From positions 1 through 22,211 of IMG/VR virus record IMGVR_UViG_3300020347_000038: a stretch of 22,211 nt of DNA, one strand, 5' to 3'. The position numbers and the translations under genes were made by a program. The DNA comes from a virus. The notes beneath the pieces are model-generated. The model was given only the letters and a program-made list of their open reading frames with translations. It was not told the origin of the DNA and did not search any database. Shown piece by piece: positions 6,310 through 14,245 of the stretch. The stretch's first letter is position 1. Every line of letters begins with the position of its first letter.

Positions 6310-7211
6310 AATAGTCTTTTATGTACCTCGCCTGTATTTATCTCACTCATTTTCCATTGTGTATATGCTGTATCGTATAACCAATGTGTTCTATCATATA
6401 GAGGCATTACTGTTTCTTCTAAAACATTTAGTTTATGAGAAGACACTGGCCAAGCATGTGATGTTTTTGATAATGTAATAGTAGGCACACCCTCACATAC
6501 TGTTTCTACCAAACTATTACTTGAATATGAAATGGCTACTCTAGCATGATCTAGGTCTTTATATAAATCTTTACTACTAGATTTATTAAATGTTTGACCA
6601 ACATTTTTACTAAAAAGAATTGTGTTTCTTACAGGTACTTTTAGTAATCCTCTTAAATATTTTAAAGGAAATCTAGGGTGTACTCTGACCATAATATCTT
6701 CAGCAGTATACTTTGATATTTCCATAATCGTATGTCTTATCCAATTTTCATAATCAGGTTCATATTTACATAAATCATTTAAACTAGTGTCTTTTGGATT
6801 TTGTAATAATAATAAAATGTAATCACCATTTGTTTTCCAAGGCTTTATTTCTATATTTTGTTCTTTTTGTATTTGTAACCATCTATCTGGAGGACAATTT
6901 CTATTATTAAAATAACCTTTATTGTAAGTATAACAATCTTTACCAACTCTATAATAATAATCTGGTTTTTGTATATCTAAATTTTGTCTAAATGTTGCTT
7001 GTTCTACAACCAGTATAGGTTTTGATTGAGCCGATATCCATTTGTATTTGTCGGCATTAACAGTTTTTATATTACCTTTAATGTTTGTTTGAATATATGC
7101 GTCTGCTTTGTGATTATCTCTATCTGACCATTCTATTAATTTAAAATCTTCATGTGTAGGGAAAACATAATGATTGTTTTCGTTAAAAGGTCCTTTGATA
7201 CCTATGATCAT
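6306..7211 (-). CDS. GT-B type glycosyltransferase-like protein, paralogue of the next gene (301 aa)
   Basis: The C-terminal domain shows DIMVRVHPRFPLKYL (about residues 172-186), DLDHARVAISYSSNSLVETV (219-238) and CEGVPTITLSKTSHAWPVSS (239-258). These line up one for one with the motifs of the downstream gene. The pattern basic/His-Pro, Asp-His-Ala, Ser-Ser, EGVP, WPVS fits GT-B enzymes of the capsule KpsS-like type. The N-terminus begins MIIGIKGPFNENNHYVFPTH, unlike the partner, so acceptor specificity may differ. ATGA overlaps link it on both sides. No membrane segment or signal peptide. Confidence 0.7.
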   Translation of the reverse strand: MIIGIKGPFNENNHYVFPTHEDFKLIEWSDRDNHKADAYIQTNIKGNIKTVNADKYKWISAQSKPILVVEQATFRQNLDIQKPDYYYRVGKDCYTYNKGYFNNRNCPPDRWLQIQKEQNIEIKPWKTNGDYILLLLQNPKDTSLNDLCKYEPDYENWIRHTIMEISKYTAEDIMVRVHPRFPLKYLRGLLKVPVRNTILFSKNVGQTFNKSSSKDLYKDLDHARVAISYSSNSLVETVCEGVPTITLSKTSHAWPVSSHKLNVLEETVMPLYDRTHWLYDTAYTQWKMSEINTGEVHKRLL

Positions 7212-7876
7212 AAGTTTACCTCTGTTGTTTCTTTATACAACTTGTGCCATTCGTCTGCATAATCTTGATCTTTAAACTCTTTGTACCAAGGACCACCAAG
7301 TGTCCAATGTACATTTTTGGCATACTTATCATAGTCATATTCACCTACCAACCAGTTCCACTCAAACGGAAGTTCACCTACCATGTGTTCTCTCTCTAAC
7401 CACTTAAATTGGTGTAGTTCTAAACCACTTGCTGTATTTACGTATTCAGGTGTTAGTTTTGTGCATTGTGAGTTATGAAATAACATTACACTAGACCAGT
7501 TCTTTTTAGGAAATGCTTGATTTTTTGCACCTCTAAATTTTATATCTTGTTTTGGTGTATAATTATGTTGACAACACATAACAGAATATTTGTATGTAGC
7601 ATAACCATATAACTCTGCAATGTCTGATCTTACCATCATGTCGCAATCCATAAAGATTGACCAGCCCTTATAGTTTGATAGATAAGGTACTAAAAATCTG
7701 CTAAATGCAAAGTCTGTTGATTGATTGGATTGTTTTTCTCTTGTAAATTGTGGTAAATTATTTAAACTTAATGGTGTTATACTTACAGGTACACTAGAAA
7801 ACTTTCTAATACTTTCAGCAAGCACATGATAGGCTGCTTTTTCTCCCTCATCAAACCCTATAAAGACTTGAATCAT
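7208..7876 (-). CDS. GT8-like glycosyltransferase (222 aa)
   Basis: MIQVFIGFDEGEKAAYHVLA is the typical first strand of GT8/GT-A enzymes. The metal-binding DxD is FMDCDMM with Asp77 and Asp79, preceded by SRFLVPYL, a strongly GT8-like helix. NWSSVMLFHNSQC (about residues 126-138) is the acceptor-loop strand, and VHWTLGGPW near residue 189-197 supplies the conserved late His (HxxGxxKPW-like). Length is short but sufficient for a catalytic domain. It transfers a hexose-type residue from a nucleotide sugar; which one is not known. 4-base overlaps tie it to both neighbouring genes. Confidence 0.8.
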   Translation of the reverse strand: MIQVFIGFDEGEKAAYHVLAESIRKFSSVPVSITPLSLNNLPQFTREKQSNQSTDFAFSRFLVPYLSNYKGWSIFMDCDMMVRSDIAELYGYATYKYSVMCCQHNYTPKQDIKFRGAKNQAFPKKNWSSVMLFHNSQCTKLTPEYVNTASGLELHQFKWLEREHMVGELPFEWNWLVGEYDYDKYAKNVHWTLGGPWYKEFKDQDYADEWHKLYKETTEVNL

Positions 7877-8544
7877 AATCTACTTTCTTTACTTTTACCT
7901 GTTTTCTTTCTAGCACCTTTTGTATGATCATATACTTTACCTAATATTGATCTTGATTGTACATGACCAACTCTTCCATCTCCTATATCATAGTTTTCTA
8001 CACCATAATTTTCTTCTAGTCTAGTTCTAACTATATCAAATATAAATGAATCATGTTGTTCATCTTCTTTAAATAATAAGTTATCATCATACATCTTTCT
8101 CATATCTATGGCAAATTGTTTTATAAAATCATGTTTCATATTGAAATACATAAAACCACATTCACTATAAGTTGGTCTTTGTAGATAAGTTATCATACAA
8201 TCTTCTCTATATAAATGTTTTTTTACCCATGCCTCATCAATCTTTTTATAAAATACACTATCTGCGTCTATGAATATAAGACCATCACAATCTCTTGTTG
8301 TTAAGATTGCCTGTGTATATGCATATACTTTATAACTAAATCTTACTGCGTCTTTTTGAAAGTTTAATGGTATGTCTACCTTGTTTCTATCTACAAATTT
8401 TTTAAGAGTTGGTATCTCATCGTACATACCCTCATCTTCATTATATATTTCTAATTCAAATGGCCAATTATAAGTAGATTGAAATCTATGAGCATATTCT
8501 TTAAATAGTTTATTGTTCCAGGTACTAACTACTTTTATTTTCAT
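7873..8544 (-). CDS. GT-A type glycosyltransferase-like protein (223 aa)
   Basis: The start is placed at ATG 8544, which has AGGTGGG just upstream. The open frame extends 18 codons further, but that leader is a shadow of the overlapping nuclease gene. The product begins MKIKVVSTWNNKLFKEYAHR. It carries GLIFIDADSVFYKK with a DxD at Asp93 and Asp95, an upstream KDAVRFSYKVYAYTQA helix, and a later EDEQHDSFIFDIV. This combination is that of metal-dependent GT-A transferases. It is the first gene of the glycan cassette and overlaps the RuvC-like gene by 20 bases, so cassette expression appears coupled to the replication block. Confidence 0.75.
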   Translation of the reverse strand: MKIKVVSTWNNKLFKEYAHRFQSTYNWPFELEIYNEDEGMYDEIPTLKKFVDRNKVDIPLNFQKDAVRFSYKVYAYTQAILTTRDCDGLIFIDADSVFYKKIDEAWVKKHLYREDCMITYLQRPTYSECGFMYFNMKHDFIKQFAIDMRKMYDDNLLFKEDEQHDSFIFDIVRTRLEENYGVENYDIGDGRVGHVQSRSILGKVYDHTKGARKKTGKSKESRL

Positions 8545-9088
8545 GTCCCACCTTTTGTATATAATAACTATCAACAATATCAGATAAAGGATTACCACAT
8601 TTTTCAGTATCTAATATTTGTTTCAAATCAATTTTAGTTTCTTTTAGAAAGGCCTCGTACATCATGTCTTTGTCTGCGTTTCCTTTTCCTGTTGCGCCTT
8701 TTTTAACAACACTCGGTACAACTGTATTGTAATTAAGACCGTTAGATAGTATCCTGTATTTGAGGATGCCACAATTCTCAGCAATTTGAAAAAGACCCTG
8801 GCCTTTAGAACCATACGAATAGCCTTCAATGTAAATTTCTTTAGGAGTATTAATGGTAGACAGTATATTAAATACAAAATCCGAAATATAAGTAAATCTT
8901 TCAATAGGGTCTGTCCATTCTTTGTGTTCATAACCAATTATATTATCACTTTGTTTTCCTATCCACTTTTTTTTAGTAGTTAGGTAATAAAAATTTAGTT
9001 GGCCATCATTTATACAGATAGCCGGACTTGTTAAACTATAATCAATTCCAACTTTCGTGTTCGGCTTCGTCTGGTACTTCACTGTCAT
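8525..9088 (-). CDS. RuvC-like Holliday-junction resolvase/endonuclease (187 aa)
   Basis: KVGIDYSLTSPAICI at residues 12-26 is the first RNase H-fold strand with the metal Asp16. EIYIEGYSYGSKGQGLFQIA at 84-103 carries the second acidic residue, Glu88. The C-terminal LSDIVDSYYI (168-177) supplies Asp170 or Asp173. KGNADKDMMYEAF lies between. This order is that of RuvC-type nucleases, and 187 residues is close to bacterial RuvC. In T4 the equivalent step uses endonuclease VII. Here a RuvC-like enzyme may resolve branched DNA before packaging. The start at 9088 lies inside the zinc-ribbon gene (47-base overlap). Confidence 0.8.
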   Translation of the reverse strand: MTVKYQTKPNTKVGIDYSLTSPAICINDGQLNFYYLTTKKKWIGKQSDNIIGYEHKEWTDPIERFTYISDFVFNILSTINTPKEIYIEGYSYGSKGQGLFQIAENCGILKYRILSNGLNYNTVVPSVVKKGATGKGNADKDMMYEAFLKETKIDLKQILDTEKCGNPLSDIVDSYYIQKVGHENKSS

Positions 9089-9212
9089 GTTCTTCTTCTA
9101 CCTCATATCCACAAAAGGGACATGTTAAAGGAGGCAAATCATATTTGTCCTCGTCCCATTCTATAGTATATTTAGTCTGACAATTAGAACAGTGTTTTGA
9201 GACTTTATCCAT
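9042..9212 (-). CDS. Zinc-ribbon microprotein (56 aa)
   Basis: ATG at 9212-9210 is coupled to the nrdB stop as TAATG. The product begins MDKVSKHCSNCQTKYTIEWD and carries two knuckles, CSNC (Cys8 and Cys11) and CPFC (Cys31 and Cys34), which would bind one zinc. An acidic tail follows (YEVEEEHDSEVPDEAEH). The spacing C-x2-C-x19-C-x2-C fits a zinc ribbon. It sits between nrdB and the RuvC-like nuclease and overlaps the latter by 47 bases, so it may assist a replication or transcription protein. It is under 60 residues and easily missed. The zinc-binding call rests on the four Cys; the role is not known. Confidence 0.8.
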   Translation of the reverse strand: MDKVSKHCSNCQTKYTIEWDEDKYDLPPLTCPFCGYEVEEEHDSEVPDEAEHESWN

Positions 9213-10315
9213 TACAGTTTAAATTTTTTAAATTGATTTTTAGTAACGTCTTGTTTTATACCACCAACTACATAAGATTCAATTTCTGTTTCTTGTGGTG
9301 CATTTTGAGCTGATCTACTATTTAACCAGTGTTCTACCCACGGTAGTGGATTAGTTTTTTGATCATAAGCAGGTGCTAGACCTATCGCTTTCATACGTCT
9401 ATTCGCCATATATTCTACAAATTGGTGTAATAATTTTTCTGATAGACCTATCATAGAACCTTTGCTGAACAAATGAGTTGCCCAACGTTTCTCATCGTTT
9501 ACAGCTTGCTCATACATTTTGTAAACTTCTTTTTCGCTTTCTTTAATAATTTTTGTAAAGTCTTTATCATTTTCATATTCTCTCCAGTTATTAATTATTC
9601 TTTGTGACATTGCTAAGTGTTGGCTTTCATCCCTTGCTATGAAAGATATAATCTTAGCAGAGCCTTCTAGTTTTTTTAATTCACCAAATGCAAATGAACA
9701 AGCAAATGATACATAGAATCTTAAACCCTCTAGTATGTTTACTGATACCATTGCAAGGTACATTTTCTTTTTAAGTTCATATAAATCAACTTTGTCTGGT
9801 GATAGTGTCCATTCATATCCTTTTTTAATTAGATCATCATAAGTTTTAGTTACAGAGGCTGCTCGTTCCTCAATTTTTTGATCTGTTAAAATCATGTCAA
9901 ATACGTCTGACGGATTTGAATATAAATTCTTTATTATGTATGTATAACTTCTACTATGAATTGTTTCCATAAAGTCCCATACTATTATGGCACCCTCTAA
10001 TTCTGGAAGTGATACAAAAGGTAAAAATGCTAAACATGGACCTCTTCCTTGTACACTGTCTAACATAGTTTGGTATTTTAGATTACTAGTGAAGATAAAC
10101 TTTTGGCCTTCGGATAAATCCAAATAGTCGTTTCTATCTTTCTGTAAAGATATTTCTTCAGGTCTCCAAAAATAACCAAGTTGTTGTTGAGTAAGTTTAT
10201 CAAAGATAGGATATTTAAAAGTATCATACCTTTGTACAGATAAATCTTTACCAAAAAACATTAATTGTTTTTGTACATTTATTCCTTTTTCTTTGTTAAA
10301 AACTGTTTTACTCAT
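9212..10315 (-). CDS. nrdB: Ribonucleoside-diphosphate reductase, class Ia beta subunit
   Basis: NrdB holds the diiron-tyrosyl radical that starts each reduction of ribonucleotides in NrdA. All expected ligands are seen: Asp86 in TMLDSVQGRG, Glu117 and His120 in FMETIHSRSY, radical Tyr124 in the same motif, Glu196 in NILEGLRFYVSF, and Glu230 with His233 in IARDESQHL. Length (367) is close to E. coli NrdB (376) and T4 NrdB. The C-terminal tail, which would dock into NrdA, ends KNQFKKFKL. It lies 20 bases after nrdA in the same unit, with AAAAAGAA before its ATG. It supplies deoxynucleotides for phage DNA synthesis. No intron or insert is seen. Confidence 0.96.
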   Translation of the reverse strand: MSKTVFNKEKGINVQKQLMFFGKDLSVQRYDTFKYPIFDKLTQQQLGYFWRPEEISLQKDRNDYLDLSEGQKFIFTSNLKYQTMLDSVQGRGPCLAFLPFVSLPELEGAIIVWDFMETIHSRSYTYIIKNLYSNPSDVFDMILTDQKIEERAASVTKTYDDLIKKGYEWTLSPDKVDLYELKKKMYLAMVSVNILEGLRFYVSFACSFAFGELKKLEGSAKIISFIARDESQHLAMSQRIINNWREYENDKDFTKIIKESEKEVYKMYEQAVNDEKRWATHLFSKGSMIGLSEKLLHQFVEYMANRRMKAIGLAPAYDQKTNPLPWVEHWLNSRSAQNAPQETEIESYVVGGIKQDVTKNQFKKFKL

Positions 10316-10335
10316 AATTCTTTTTATTTATTAAT

Positions 10336-12645
10336 TTATATTGTGCAACTATCACAATTCTCCTCGTCTTCTTGTGGAGTTTCTGTTGTAATTGGTGTAT
10401 CGTAATCTATGGAGTGTTTAGGCTCTTCAATATCTTTTTTACTATCATATGTATTTTGATAATAAGATGTTTTCCAACCGTATTTATAAGTTGTTAACAA
10501 GTCTTGTGCCATAACAGATACAGGTACCTGATTGTCTTCGTAATTGTCTGGATTATATGACCAGTTACCTGATATAGCTTGATCAAAGTACTTTTGCATT
10601 ACTGCAACTATATTTATATATCCTTCATTACTAGGCATATCCCATAATAAAGTATAAAAATTCTTTAATTTATTATATTCTGGTACTATCTGTTTCAATG
10701 TGCCTTTTTTACTTTTCTTAACTGATAAGTGGTCTCTAGGTGGTTCAATGCCGTTTGTAGCATTTGAAACCACACTAGAAGACTCGGAAGGCATTTGGGC
10801 TGATAGAGTACTATGTCTTAGCCCAAATTCTTTAATGTCTGCTCGTAATTTGTCCCATTTCATTGAAAGTTTACGATTTACTAATTCGTCTACTTCTTTT
10901 TTGTATGTGTCTATTGGTAATATGCCGTCTGCATATTTTGTTCTATGAAATAGATCACACTGACCTTTTTCTTTTGCTATTTCGTTACTAGATTTTAATA
11001 GATAGTATTGAAATGCCTCTGATAGTTTATCTACTTCTTTCCAGGCACCTTTTTGTTCGTACTTATAACCTGTCTTTGCCAGATAATGTGCAAGACCAAT
11101 ATAACCTACACCTAATGATCTTCTTGCTTTTGTAGATATCTCGGCCGCCTTTACTGGATATTTTTGGTGGTCTATAATTTCTTCTAATGCTCTTACTGTA
11201 AGATCGCATAGTTCTTCCAGTTCATCCAGGTTGTTGATTTTACCTACATTGATTGCTGATAGAATACACAAAGCAATCTCTCCTGGACCGTCTATATGCT
11301 GTATAGGAGTGGTAGGGAGTGTGATCTCTTGACAAAGATTACTCATTGTAATGGTATCTTTAAATGAGGAGTGTGTATTACAGTGATCTATATTCATTAT
11401 GTAAATACGACCTGTTTCTGCTCTTTCTTTTAAAAGGTCAAAGAATAAATCTTGTGCATTTATCTTTTTCTTATTAACACTAATTTTTCTTTCTGCTTTT
11501 AAATATAGTTCATCAAATTCTGGTGTTCCCCATGCCTCATATAATTCAGGCACCTCGTGAGGAGAGAATAGTGTTATTTGTTCTTCGTTAATAAATCTCT
11601 CATAGAATAGTTTACTAATCTGTATTGAGTAGTCTAACTTTCTAACTCTGTTGTCTTCGGTACCTTTGTTGTTTTTTAAAACTATAATGTCTTCTATTTC
11701 TTGGTGCCAAATAGGGAAGTGTACAGTTGCTGAGCCTCCTCTAACACCGTTTTGAGTGCAACACTTGACCGTTGCTTCAAATTTTTTGAGAAAAGGAATA
11801 ACGCCTGTATGTTGTACTTCACCTCCTCTGATTCTTGCATTGATTCCACGTATTCGTCCTGCGTTGATTCCAATACCGGCTCTTTGTGCAACGTAATTTC
11901 CAACAGCCATGTCACTAGAGAAGATACTAGGTAAAGTATCGTCTGTATCAACAAGTACACAACTAGCATACTGCTTAATAGGAGTCCGAACACCAGCCAT
12001 AACAGGTGTTGGTATATTAATTTTAAAATTGGATATCGAGTCATAATATTTCTTGACATAAGTCATTCTCCTTGCTTTATCGTAGTTTTGAAAAAGTGTG
12101 GCAGCTATCATCATATACATAAATTGAGGTGTTTCATAAATCTCACCACTTGATCTATCTTGTACAAGATACTTATCTATTACTTGTCTTAATCCTGCAT
12201 ATGTAAAGTTGTTATCTCTTTCGTGAGTAATCCAGTTTTGCATTCTACTAAAATCTTTTTTAGCATATTTTTTTAGGATATCTGGATCGTATACTCCTAA
12301 TTTAACACATTTCTCTACGTGATCATTAATATTTGGGTGATCCCATAGTCTACCAATAACTTGTTTTCTTAAACTAAACAATAGTAATCTGGCTGCCACG
12401 TATTGGTAGTTTGGATTGTCTAGTGAAATTAAATCTGAAGCAGACTTAATTAAAATTTGTTGTATGTCGTTTGTAGTAATACCATCATAGAATTGTAAAC
12501 CACTGCTCATTTCTACTTGTGAAGCTGATACGCCTTTTATATCTTCACAGGCATACTCAACCATTTCATGTATCTTTTCTATGTTAAGTGGTTCTAAACC
12601 TCTACCACCTCTCTTTTCAACTTTAATGTTTATATCGTTTGTCAT
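10336..12645 (-). CDS. nrdA: Ribonucleoside-diphosphate reductase, class Ia alpha subunit
   Basis: NrdA reduces ribonucleoside diphosphates to deoxy forms. An N-terminal ATP-cone is visible (IKVEKRGGRGLEPLNIEKIH, residues 7-26), implying allosteric control by ATP/dATP. Active-site residues are present: Cys229 in ASCVLVDTDDT, Asn436, Cys438 and Glu440 in SNLCQEITLP, and Cys460 in IALCILSAIN, the partner of Cys229. The phosphate-binding MPSESSSVVSNATNGIEPP is intact. The C-terminus ends NCDSCTI, with the Cys764/Cys767 pair that relays electrons from a glutaredoxin or thioredoxin. Length 769 compares with 754-761 in T4 and E. coli. The ATG overlaps the primase stop by 4 bases. No glutaredoxin gene is in the window. 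Confidence 0.97.
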   Translation of the reverse strand: MTNDINIKVEKRGGRGLEPLNIEKIHEMVEYACEDIKGVSASQVEMSSGLQFYDGITTNDIQQILIKSASDLISLDNPNYQYVAARLLLFSLRKQVIGRLWDHPNINDHVEKCVKLGVYDPDILKKYAKKDFSRMQNWITHERDNNFTYAGLRQVIDKYLVQDRSSGEIYETPQFMYMMIAATLFQNYDKARRMTYVKKYYDSISNFKINIPTPVMAGVRTPIKQYASCVLVDTDDTLPSIFSSDMAVGNYVAQRAGIGINAGRIRGINARIRGGEVQHTGVIPFLKKFEATVKCCTQNGVRGGSATVHFPIWHQEIEDIIVLKNNKGTEDNRVRKLDYSIQISKLFYERFINEEQITLFSPHEVPELYEAWGTPEFDELYLKAERKISVNKKKINAQDLFFDLLKERAETGRIYIMNIDHCNTHSSFKDTITMSNLCQEITLPTTPIQHIDGPGEIALCILSAINVGKINNLDELEELCDLTVRALEEIIDHQKYPVKAAEISTKARRSLGVGYIGLAHYLAKTGYKYEQKGAWKEVDKLSEAFQYYLLKSSNEIAKEKGQCDLFHRTKYADGILPIDTYKKEVDELVNRKLSMKWDKLRADIKEFGLRHSTLSAQMPSESSSVVSNATNGIEPPRDHLSVKKSKKGTLKQIVPEYNKLKNFYTLLWDMPSNEGYINIVAVMQKYFDQAISGNWSYNPDNYEDNQVPVSVMAQDLLTTYKYGWKTSYYQNTYDSKKDIEEPKHSIDYDTPITTETPQEDEENCDSCTI

Positions 12646-13643
12646 TTAATTTTTTTCCAGTGGTTAAGTTTGGTAAGAGCACTTAATTGTGAATAAGTGT
12701 TCTTGTCTATTATATCTTTAATTTGAAGTTTTGTCAAGCCACTAATTATCATGTCATTAATATCTTTTAGTGTTTGTTCTTCAGGCCATATAACGATGTT
12801 GAAATCATGTTCAATCATTTTATACATACGATTTATAATTTCTTTGTTTCTTGGCTCGTTGTCAAATATATAGGTTATTTTATTATTAGGTACTTTGTTT
12901 TTTAACTGTAAATCGGCGCCAGCAGCTGCGATACAATTGCTGACGAACAAAGAGTCAAATGGACCTTCCACTATATATACATGATTTTGAAAATTTATAC
13001 GTTCTAAACCAAAAACTTTTTGTTTGTTTTCGTTTAGTTTTATTGTTAAGTATTTAGGATTTTCTTTTCCTAATGCACGTCCTTGAAAGGCAAATAACTC
13101 ACCAGTTGTATCGTAAAAAGGAATAACAATTCTATGGTGATCATATTGAGTTTTATATGTATTTGGTTTAACTTTGTTTACTAGTTTTTGAAATTCCTCT
13201 GCATAATATAACTTGTCATAAAATTCTTCAGGTATCTTTCTCTTATTACAATACTCTTTTGCTATATGATCTTCAGGTAATTCTTTTATTGTTTTTAGTC
13301 CTTCTAATATATTAATTTTAAATACAGGTTTTTCAAACTGCCAATCTGGTTTCTTTGTAGATGGTGCTGACCCTTTATATCTTTCTAATAGATACTCTGT
13401 ATATACTTTAGGGTCTATGAATTTTAAGAAGTTTGCAAAGTTTTGACCTTGACCACAATTATGACATTTAAAAAACATGTCATTTTTTACTCTGTAGAAA
13501 TAAGCTCTTGCTTTACTTTTAGATTTTTGAGAATCACCACAATGAGGACAACGAAAGTTAAACAGATAATCTGTCTTTTGTTTAAACTGTTGTAATCGGC
13601 CTGATAGTTGGTTGATGAATTTTAGATCAATATAAGACGACAT
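12642..13643 (-). CDS. 61: DNA primase, T4 gp61-like
   Basis: The primase lays RNA primers for lagging-strand synthesis and would pair with a replicative helicase (gp41 in T4). The N-terminal zinc domain has FRCPHCGDSQKSKSKARAYF (residues 30-49, Cys32 and Cys35) and FKCHNCGQGQNFA (Cys60 and Cys63). The TOPRIM core shows HVYIVEGPFDSLFVSN with Glu226 and Asp230, and ITYIFDNEPRNKEI with Asp261. At 333 residues it is close to T4 gp61 (342). No Shine-Dalgarno precedes the ATG at 13643. Instead a promoter lies only about 10 bases upstream, suggesting a nearly leaderless message. It overlaps nrdA by 4 bases. Confidence 0.93.
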   Translation of the reverse strand: MSSYIDLKFINQLSGRLQQFKQKTDYLFNFRCPHCGDSQKSKSKARAYFYRVKNDMFFKCHNCGQGQNFANFLKFIDPKVYTEYLLERYKGSAPSTKKPDWQFEKPVFKINILEGLKTIKELPEDHIAKEYCNKRKIPEEFYDKLYYAEEFQKLVNKVKPNTYKTQYDHHRIVIPFYDTTGELFAFQGRALGKENPKYLTIKLNENKQKVFGLERINFQNHVYIVEGPFDSLFVSNCIAAAGADLQLKNKVPNNKITYIFDNEPRNKEIINRMYKMIEHDFNIVIWPEEQTLKDINDMIISGLTKLQIKDIIDKNTYSQLSALTKLNHWKKIK

Positions 13644-13653
13644 AGTAAAGATT

Positions 13654-13682
13654 ACTATACACCATTTATATCAAATAGTCAA
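13654..13682 (-). promoter_or_regulatory. Near-consensus sigma70-type promoter before the primase gene
   Basis: On the minus strand TTGACT (13682-13677), a 17-base spacer, then TATAGT (13659-13654). The -10 ends only 10 bases before the primase ATG (13643), so the message would have a leader of about 4-6 bases. A one-mismatch late box (TATAAATG, 13670-13663) lies inside the spacer. It probably drives primase, nrdA and nrdB at an early or middle stage. Confidence 0.65.
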
Positions 13683-13684
13683 GC

Positions 13685-14122
13685 TTAATTGAAAAATGAG
13701 AAGTAAGGTAACATACCTTTTTTGGATACCATTAAAACTGTAATAAATTCAACAGCTATGAAAGCACCTATGATAATCCACTTGTACTTTTCTAATAGAC
13801 TAATTCTACCACGGAATTCGCCTTTTAGTTCAATTAACTCTTCCTTTATACGTTTTTCAGATTCTTCTATTTTATCAGAAAGTTCTTTTTCTATACTTAT
13901 CGTCTCACTGGCTCTTATCTTTAGCTTAGAGAATATCACATCATCTATCTTTTCCTGGTGTTCAATCTTCTCCTCGTGTACGGCCAACATAGACTTAATA
14001 TGTGTAGAAACGTCTGTTAGTTTGTCAATAGCAGTATCAAGTCTATTTTGAATATTATTAACCTGTTTGACATCTTTGGTTAATTCTGCTAATCGTACTT
14101 GAATTTCTGTATTCTCACTCAT
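13685..14122 (-). CDS. Coiled-coil protein with a C-terminal membrane helix (145 aa)
   Basis: The start is ATG 14122 (a TTG one codon earlier is also open). Residues 1-110 are a long charged heptad-type region: MSENTEIQVRLAELTKDVKQ, then VNNIQNRLDTAIDKLTDVST and IEKELSDKIEESEKRIKEEL. A single hydrophobic helix, YKWIIIGAFIAVEFITVLMV (about 113-132), follows, with a short tail ending PYFSFFN. This layout, coiled coil then K-Y-K-W and one TM helix, is common in marine T4-like phages and is sometimes labelled XhlA-like. A holin-associated or envelope-spanning role is possible but unproven. A late-promoter box at 14129-14136 sits directly upstream, and there is no clear ribosome-binding site. Confidence 0.75.
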   Translation of the reverse strand: MSENTEIQVRLAELTKDVKQVNNIQNRLDTAIDKLTDVSTHIKSMLAVHEEKIEHQEKIDDVIFSKLKIRASETISIEKELSDKIEESEKRIKEELIELKGEFRGRISLLEKYKWIIIGAFIAVEFITVLMVSKKGMLPYFSFFN

Positions 14123-14128
14123 CAACTA

Positions 14129-14136
14129 TATTTATA
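14129..14136 (-). promoter_or_regulatory. T4-type late promoter box TATAAATA
   Basis: TATAAATA on the minus strand, embedded in TTATAAATATAGTTG, lies 6 bases before the ATG at 14122. In T4, late transcription starts about 6 bases after such a box, which would put the start at or next to this ATG. The consensus match is exact. The very short leader is the main doubt. Confidence 0.55.
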
Positions 14137-14196
14137 ATAGTTTCTGTTTTATCTGACTTTATATTTTGTGTACATGTCCATAATAAACACCAACAT

Positions 14197-14216
14197 AAAA
14201 AAAACTTTATGAAAGT
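14197..14216 (-). terminator. Weak rho-independent terminator candidate after the cyclase gene
   Basis: On the minus strand ACTTT-CAT-AAAGT forms a 5-bp, 3-base-loop hairpin followed by a run of eight T in total. It starts 29 bases after the cyclase stop, where the late csg operon should end, and before the late box at 14129-14136. The stem is short and AT-rich, so strength is doubtful. Confidence 0.35.
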
Positions 14217-14245
14217 AAACGTTATCCTTTTTACCAGACAGCCTC

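Noticed and set aside
8545-8598. Earlier start of the first glycosyltransferase at 8598
   Set aside because: The hydrophobic leader is a shadow of the overlapping nuclease gene; ATG 8544 has a strong ribosome-binding site.
11694-12059. 121-codon frame antiparallel in phase to nrdA on the same strand
   Set aside because: It lies wholly within nrdA, whose protein is unmistakable, and its product looks like out-of-frame translation.
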